Part shown: positions 33,546 to 37,632 of the stretch, piece after piece | Position numbering within the stretch: the first letter of the stretch is position 1 | Layout: each line of letters starts with the position of its first letter | DNA from: Microvirga guangxiensis | GTDB taxonomy: Bacteria > Pseudomonadota > Alphaproteobacteria > Rhizobiales > Beijerinckiaceae | Reading direction: 5' to 3' | Length of the DNA stretch: 37,632 nucleotides | Assembly (NCBI RefSeq): GCF_900102135.1 | Contig: NZ_FMVJ01000020.1 | Location: 1-37,632, forward strand | The notes under the pieces: model-generated | What the model was told of the DNA's origin: nothing | The model's database searches: none | What the model saw: only the letters and a program-made list of their open reading frames with translations | Position numbers and translations under genes: made by a program

Positions 33546-33606
33546 GGCGGCTGGCCGTGAAGGGAGCCGCCTCAGGCTTGCCTCATGGAGAGGGAGCCAA
33601 AGGAGG
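33546..33606 (+). promoter_or_regulatory. Structured leader of rpoH
   Basis: Upstream of the start, GGCGGCT (33546-33552) can pair with AGCCGCC (33565-33571). A second hairpin forms between GGCT..CCTC (33575-33584) and GAGG..AGCC (33590-33598). The ribosome-binding AAAGGAGG (33599-33606) follows immediately. A TATATT at 33531-33536 might be a -10 element, but no matching -35 is visible. Temperature control by leader structure is known for some rpoH genes. Here it is only a possibility. Confidence 0.35.
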
Positions 33607-33613
33607 AGAAAAT

Positions 33614-34519
33614 ATGGCTGCAGCGCTTCCAGTGCTTGCCAATGAAGGGGGCCTTTCCCGCTATCTCGACGAGATCCGGCGCTTTCCCATGCTTGAGCCG
33701 CATGAGGAGTACATGCTCGCCAAACGCTGGCGGGAGCATGGAGATCGCGAGGCCGCCCACAAGCTCGTGACATCCCATCTGCGCCTCGTCGCCAAGATCG
33801 CCATGGGCTACCGTGGCTATGGTCTGCCCATCGGCGAGGTCGTCTCAGAGGGCAATGTCGGCCTCATGCAGGCCGTCAAGCGCTTTGAACCCGACAAGGG
33901 CTTCCGCCTTGCCACATATGCCATGTGGTGGATCAAAGCGGCGATTCAAGAATACATCCTGCGTTCCTGGTCGCTCGTGAAGATGGGCACCACCGCGAAC
34001 CAGAAGAAACTGTTCTTCAATCTCCGCAAGGCCAAGGGCCGCATTTCCGCTCTGGATGAGGGCGACCTGCGCCCCGATCAGGTCAAGCAGATCGCCACCC
34101 AGCTCGGCGTGACCGAGCAGGACGTGGTGGACATGAACCGCCGCCTCGGCGGCGATGCGTCCCTCAACGCTCCCCTGCGCGACGAAGGCGAGGGAGGCGG
34201 CGAGTGGCAGGATTGGCTGGTCGATCAGAGCGAGAGCCAGGAGCAGATTCTTGCGGAGGAAGAGGAAGGCCAGAATCGGCTGACCGCGCTCCGCAATGCG
34301 CTCACGGTCCTGAACCCGCGCGAGCGGCGCATCTTCGAGGCACGCCGCCTTGCGGAAGACCCGATCACGCTGGAAGAGCTCTCGACAGAGTTCGGCGTTT
34401 CCCGCGAGCGGGTGCGTCAGATCGAGGTTCGCGCCTTCGAGAAGATCCAGGAGGCCGTGAAGAAAAACCTCACGCAGATCGAGAGCACATCCTCTGCCGG
34501 AGCTGAAGCCTCGGCTTGA
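33614..34519 (+). CDS. rpoH: RNA polymerase heat-shock sigma factor (sigma-32)
   Basis: The 301-residue sigma factor directs polymerase to heat-shock promoters. Region 2 contains LRLVAKIAMGYRGYG, EGNVGLMQAVKRFEPDKGFR and TYAMWWIKAAIQEYIL (about 57-116). The RpoH box QKKLFFNLR at 130-138 separates it from other sigmas. Region 4 includes LNPRERRIFEARRL and ELSTEFGVSRERVRQIEVRAFEKI. The frame runs from 33491, but the ATG at 33614 follows a near-perfect AAAGGAGG and gives the normal N-terminus. A strong terminator lies 21 bases past the stop. Several rpoH copies are common in this group, and this may be one of two. Confidence 0.96.
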   Translation: MAAALPVLANEGGLSRYLDEIRRFPMLEPHEEYMLAKRWREHGDREAAHKLVTSHLRLVAKIAMGYRGYGLPIGEVVSEGNVGLMQAVKRFEPDKGFRLATYAMWWIKAAIQEYILRSWSLVKMGTTANQKKLFFNLRKAKGRISALDEGDLRPDQVKQIATQLGVTEQDVVDMNRRLGGDASLNAPLRDEGEGGGEWQDWLVDQSESQEQILAEEEEGQNRLTALRNALTVLNPRERRIFEARRLAEDPITLEELSTEFGVSRERVRQIEVRAFEKIQEAVKKNLTQIESTSSAGAEASA

Positions 34520-34540
34520 TATCGGTGAGCATCACCCATG

Positions 34541-34571
34541 AAAAAAGCCGCGCACAGAGCGCGGCTTTTTT
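34541..34571. terminator. Bidirectional terminator between rpoH and the membrane protein gene
   Basis: GCCGCGC (34547-34553) and GCGCGGC (34559-34565) form a perfect stem with an ACAGA loop. Six A residues stand before and six T residues after, so it works on both strands. Confidence 0.93.
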
Positions 34572-34592
34572 GTTGTCTTGAGTAGTAGGCCT

Positions 34593-35786
34593 TTACTGCC
34601 ACTGGCTGAAGGCGGTGTTCAGAACTTGTTCGCCCGTCGCGCCCTTTTCGAAGCTCAGGATCGCGCGCTGGCCGGAGGCCATGCGGACCGGCAGATCGAT
34701 CCAGTTGCGACGCACGAAAAGTTCGGTGTTGCGCTCCACGTCGCCCTGCAGGTTGGACAGGCCGATCAGGAACAGGTTCTCGCGCACCGGCACCGGCAAT
34801 CCTGCGACGGGCGTCCCGCGCGCGGCTTCCTCGTTCTTGAATTGCAGGAGGCCCACATCGCGGATCAGGCGGCCGCTGTCGCCCTCACGGGTCGTGAAGG
34901 TGAGCTCGACCGTGTGCGAGGCCGGCAGCGTCGTATCGAGGTTGCGGCGCAGCACCATCTTCATGGTCACGCCCGCATCGGCGATGTCGACATTGGCCAC
35001 CACCGCCTTCTCGAGGGCCTGTCCCTGGCCGGGATTCACATCCTCGAGCCGCCAGACCACTCGGCCCACCTGGGCCTTCGGCGTCTGAGGATTGGTGGCA
35101 TCCTCTTCATAGAAAACGGCGCGATGAGCCACGCCGATCGCCTGACTGGCGGGCGCGGGTGTCTGCGCTGCCTGTCCGCCGACACGCTCGTTGATCTTGG
35201 CATTCTCCGGATTTGCCGGAGCCTGCGGCGCTTCAGCGACCGGCGTTTCCGGCAATGGAGCGTCGGACTGGCTCTGCCACCAGGCCAGGCCTGCGATAGC
35301 GATGATCACGAGACCGATGGCCACGCCGAGCAGGATCGACCGCGTCGGGCGGTTGCTCTGGATGGCCGGATGGGGACGCGTATCGACCCGCGGACGGGCA
35401 GGCGCGGCTTCCTCGAAGGCCTGATGAGCCGGCTCAGGCTCCGGCTCGTCCTGCGAGGGCGCCCGCAGGGCCTGTCCTGGGGATACGCTCCCGCGCAGAC
35501 GCTCTGCGGCTTCGGGTTTGCCCGGTTCCTCGGCCAGCATCTGGGCGAAGGCGTTCGGATCGAAGCCTGCCGGAGCCGGCGCATAATCGGCCTCGACCCG
35601 GGTAATCGCCTCATCGAGCGAGGAGCATTCCTGCTGGATGGCCTCCTCCGAGAGAGGCGGGTTGAGGGAGCGCAATTGAGCGACCAGAGCCGTCCGGGCG
35701 CGCTCGTAAACGGCGCGCCGCGAAGCGGGATTCTGCTCGGTCAGGCCTTCGACGGCCCGTGCAATGAGAGGGTAATAATCTGCCAT
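34593..35786 (-). CDS. Hypothetical single-pass membrane protein conserved near purA
   Basis: The 397-residue protein is of unknown function. The N-terminus, MADYYPLIARAVEGL followed by SRRAVYERARTALVAQLR, is a pattern I associate with uncharacterised proteins of Hyphomicrobiales. A proline- and glutamate-rich linker (about 85-145) leads to one membrane helix at about 151-170 (ILLGVAIGLVIIAIAGLAWW). A beta-rich C-terminal domain, about 220-397, is probably periplasmic. The frame can start with TTG at 35822, overlapping the purA stop, but the ATG at 35786 matches the expected N-terminus. It is probably cotranscribed with purA. I propose no function. Confidence 0.75.
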   Translation of the reverse strand: MADYYPLIARAVEGLTEQNPASRRAVYERARTALVAQLRSLNPPLSEEAIQQECSSLDEAITRVEADYAPAPAGFDPNAFAQMLAEEPGKPEAAERLRGSVSPGQALRAPSQDEPEPEPAHQAFEEAAPARPRVDTRPHPAIQSNRPTRSILLGVAIGLVIIAIAGLAWWQSQSDAPLPETPVAEAPQAPANPENAKINERVGGQAAQTPAPASQAIGVAHRAVFYEEDATNPQTPKAQVGRVVWRLEDVNPGQGQALEKAVVANVDIADAGVTMKMVLRRNLDTTLPASHTVELTFTTREGDSGRLIRDVGLLQFKNEEAARGTPVAGLPVPVRENLFLIGLSNLQGDVERNTELFVRRNWIDLPVRMASGQRAILSFEKGATGEQVLNTAFSQWQ

Positions 35787-35818
35787 TTCCTTGGGAATGA
35801 CCCGGAGAGGCTCCGCCG

Positions 35819-37111
35819 TCAACCCTCAAAGGGGTTCTTCATGAGGATTGTGTCGTCACGCTCCGGCGATGTGGAAAGCACCGCGACCGGCGCGCCGATC
35901 AACTCCTCGATGCGGCGAACGTATTTCACGGCTTGCGCCGGAAGGTCGGCCCAGGAGCGGGCGCCTGCGGTCGAACCGCTCCAGCCCTCGAACTCCTCGT
36001 AGATCGGCTCGACCCGTCCTTGAGCGCCCTGGCTCGCCGGGAAATAATCGATCACCTCGCCATCCAGCTTGTAACCGACGCCAATCTTGATGGTCTCGAA
36101 GCCGTCGAGAATATCGAGCTTGGTGAGCGCGATGCCGTCGATGCCGGAGGTGCGCACGGTCTGGCGCACGAGGGTGGCGTCGAACCAGCCGCAGCGGCGC
36201 TTGCGGCCGGTGACCACGCCGAATTCCTTGCCCTTCTGGCCGATCAGTTCGCCGGTTTCGTCGAACAGTTCGGTCGGGAATGGGCCCTCGCCCACGCGGG
36301 TGGTGTAGGCCTTGGCGATGCCGAGCACGTAGCCGACCGCGCCGGGGCCGAGGCCCGAACCGGTCGCGGCCTGTCCCGCCACCGTGTTGGAGGAGGTGAC
36401 GAAGGGATAGGTGCCGTGATCCACATCGAGCAGCGCGCCCTGCGCGCCTTCGAACAGGATGCGCTTGCCGGCGCGGCGCTCGTCGTCGAGGAGACGCCAC
36501 ACGGCGTCCATGTAAGGCAGCACCTTCGGAGCGACCGAAGACAGCTCGTCGTAGATCGCCTCAGGGGTGAACTCGTCGAGGCCGAAGCCGCGGCGAAGCG
36601 CGTTGTGGTGCGTCAGCAGCCGGTCGATCTTGTCGCGCAGCGAGGACAGATCGGCGAGGTCCATGAGGCGGATGGCGCGGCGGCCCGCCTTGTCCTCATA
36701 AGCGGGGCCGATGCCGCGCTTGGTGGTGCCGATCTTCGTACCGGCGCTGCCGCTTTCGCGCAGCGCATCGAGTTCGCGGTGAATGGAGAGGATCAGCGTG
36801 GCGTTCTCGGCCACGCGCAGGTTCTCGCGGGAGATCGCGACGCCCTGCTCCGTGAGGCGCTCCACCTCGGCGGCAAGCGCATGCGGGTCGAGCACCACGC
36901 CGTTGCCGATGACGGAAAGCTTGTTGGGGCGAACGACGCCGGAGGGCAGCAGCGACAGCTTGTAGACCTTGTCGCCGATCACGAGGGTATGGCCGGCATT
37001 GTGACCGCCCTGGAACCGCACGACCACGTCTGCCTGTTCGGACAGCCAATCGACGATCTTGCCTTTGCCTTCGTCGCCCCACTGGGCGCCCACGACAACC
37101 ACGTTCGCCAT
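35819..37111 (-). CDS. purA: Adenylosuccinate synthetase
   Basis: The 430-residue enzyme makes adenylosuccinate from IMP, aspartate and GTP in AMP synthesis. The GTP-binding start [21 protein letters not shown] covers residues 4-24. [10 protein letters not shown] follows (about 34-43), then [17 protein letters not shown] and [23 protein letters not shown]. The C-terminal [15 protein letters not shown] and LTKLDILDG complete the family pattern. The ATG at 37111 follows GTGAGG. Its leader contains a terminator-like hairpin. Confidence 0.97.
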   Translation of the reverse strand: MANVVVVGAQWGDEGKGKIVDWLSEQADVVVRFQGGHNAGHTLVIGDKVYKLSLLPSGVVRPNKLSVIGNGVVLDPHALAAEVERLTEQGVAISRENLRVAENATLILSIHRELDALRESGSAGTKIGTTKRGIGPAYEDKAGRRAIRLMDLADLSSLRDKIDRLLTHHNALRRGFGLDEFTPEAIYDELSSVAPKVLPYMDAVWRLLDDERRAGKRILFEGAQGALLDVDHGTYPFVTSSNTVAGQAATGSGLGPGAVGYVLGIAKAYTTRVGEGPFPTELFDETGELIGQKGKEFGVVTGRKRRCGWFDATLVRQTVRTSGIDGIALTKLDILDGFETIKIGVGYKLDGEVIDYFPASQGAQGRVEPIYEEFEGWSGSTAGARSWADLPAQAVKYVRRIEELIGAPVAVLSTSPERDDTILMKNPFEG

Positions 37112-37129
37112 CGCTTAAAGCCTCACATG

Positions 37130-37156
37130 AAAAAACCCCGGCGCAAGGCCAGGGTT
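37130..37156 (-). terminator. Terminator-like hairpin just upstream of purA
   Basis: On the minus strand AACCCTGGC pairs with GCCGGGGTT (37156-37148 with 37142-37134), including one U-G pair, across a CTTGC loop, and runs into TTTTTT. It ends about 20 bases before the purA start. It either ends an upstream minus-strand transcript or attenuates purA. Confidence 0.75.
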
Positions 37157-37632
37157 TGGTTGGGTAAAAACCTTGCAAACCCTCATCGTGGATCACGCGT
37201 CCCAGGTCAAGCCGGAATGAGCCTTGTCCCATGCATGATACGCCTTCGTGGAGAGAATACGACCGCGTGAAGTGACCAGGGCGCGCTTTCGCGACATCCG
37301 CATCGACGCGGAAGCGTGGCAGGCTTTGTTCTGGCTATCCGTCGTGACCGAGGGATGGCGCGGAAGGCATTGGCTTCGCAGGCTCGGGCGGAGCGCGCGA
37401 AGATGGGGTCGGGACGGGAAACCCGCCCGGGCTCGGAAAGCGCAACGCCTCCCGCGCGCGGCTTCGTCACCATCCGGCCTCGGCACTCCGGCGCCATCAG
37501 GGACGAACCCTCAGAGACGCGATACGGCGTGGCTGGGCACGCGGGGCTGGAGAGCGTGCTCCAGACCCGGCGAGGCTGGGGGAGCGTCGACGCAGCCTGC
37601 CCGATCAGGCTCAGCGCCTCTTCCTCCCCGCT
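37157..37632. other. Right edge, no supported gene
   Basis: Very GC-rich sequence with overlapping open frames in several phases on both strands. These include a minus-strand frame ending at 37193 and another ending at 37207 that runs to the window edge, and a plus-strand frame from 37274 to the edge. None has a recognisable motif or ribosome-binding site, and all are arginine- and proline-rich, as expected from chance frames in GC-rich DNA. The true end of a minus-strand gene could lie here. Confidence 0.4.
37182..37210 (-). promoter_or_regulatory. Candidate purA promoter
   Basis: The minus strand has TTGACC (37205-37210), a 17-base spacer and GATGAG (37182-37187). The -35 is good and the -10 is weak. 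If real, the terminator-like hairpin lies within the purA leader. Confidence 0.35.

Noticed and set aside
37193..37497. Two overlapping minus-strand frames at the right edge, one ending KAYHAWDKAHSGLTWDA
   Set aside because: Arginine-rich frames in competing phases in very GC-rich DNA, with no family resemblance. The window edge prevents a decision.
1..37632. Mobile element, prophage, CRISPR array, toxin-antitoxin or defence island
   Set aside because: No transposase, integrase, repeat-spacer array, nuclease or known defence domain is seen, and gene order is typical of a conserved chromosomal region.

Overview
The window is a chromosomal segment of an alphaproteobacterium of the order Hyphomicrobiales (Rhizobiales). 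The evidence is the partial 16S sequence, a full-length gcrA gene, GANTC sites, a double-length dCTP deaminase, the argD-argF-hslO operon divergent from gcrA, a general-stress (EcfG-type) promoter, and high-GC codon use throughout. A Methylobacteriaceae member such as Microvirga would fit, but that genus is a guess from the 16S fragment and gene order. I see no prophage, insertion sequence, CRISPR array, defence island or biosynthetic cluster. Nearly all genes are housekeeping or transport genes, so the less expected content lies in regulatory DNA and very small genes.

Layout. 1-1042 (minus strand): the 5' end of a 16S rRNA gene with its leader, antitermination box and promoters, then a tRNA-Gly(CCC). 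1087-7323: dcd, apaG-argE (plus), and the minus-strand argD-argF-hslO operon, in which consecutive genes share ATGA stop/start overlaps. A strong promoter upstream of argD is followed at once by a terminator hairpin. 7713-8246: gcrA, divergent from argD, behind a cluster of five GANTC motifs. 8317-15012: the phosphate-sensing and uptake block phoR-pstS-pstC-pstA-pstB-phoU-phoB on the minus strand, with a triple Pho box before pstS. 15072-17770: a membrane protein of the MprF-flippase-like family and a soluble PAS-PAS HWE-type histidine kinase.

17803-21468: a vitamin B12 locus, comprising cobU, a convergent btuF-like binding protein, a cobalamin riboswitch and a btuB-like outer-membrane receptor. 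No BtuCD permease genes are nearby. 21832-26943: a lytic transglycosylase, a convergent and overlapping MFS transporter, a 98-residue unknown protein, rfbD, and metZ with a perfect 20-bp palindrome just before its start. 27170-30318: a TRAP transporter operon (binding protein, small and large membrane subunits) with an intercistronic hairpin after the binding-protein gene.

30359-30948: a GGAAC-N16-CGTT promoter, three very small ORFs each close to the next, and a strong terminator. I read these as a compact stress-induced mini-operon. 31095-31505 is a small four-helix membrane protein with a heme-oxidase-like HAHLN motif. 31552-32248 is a gene-poor stretch ahead of tRNA-Glu(CTC). 32420-34519 holds an RluD-type pseudouridine synthase and rpoH. 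34593-37111 holds a single-pass membrane protein and purA on the minus strand. purA again has a promoter-like sequence followed by a terminator hairpin. The last 475 bases contain no gene I can support.
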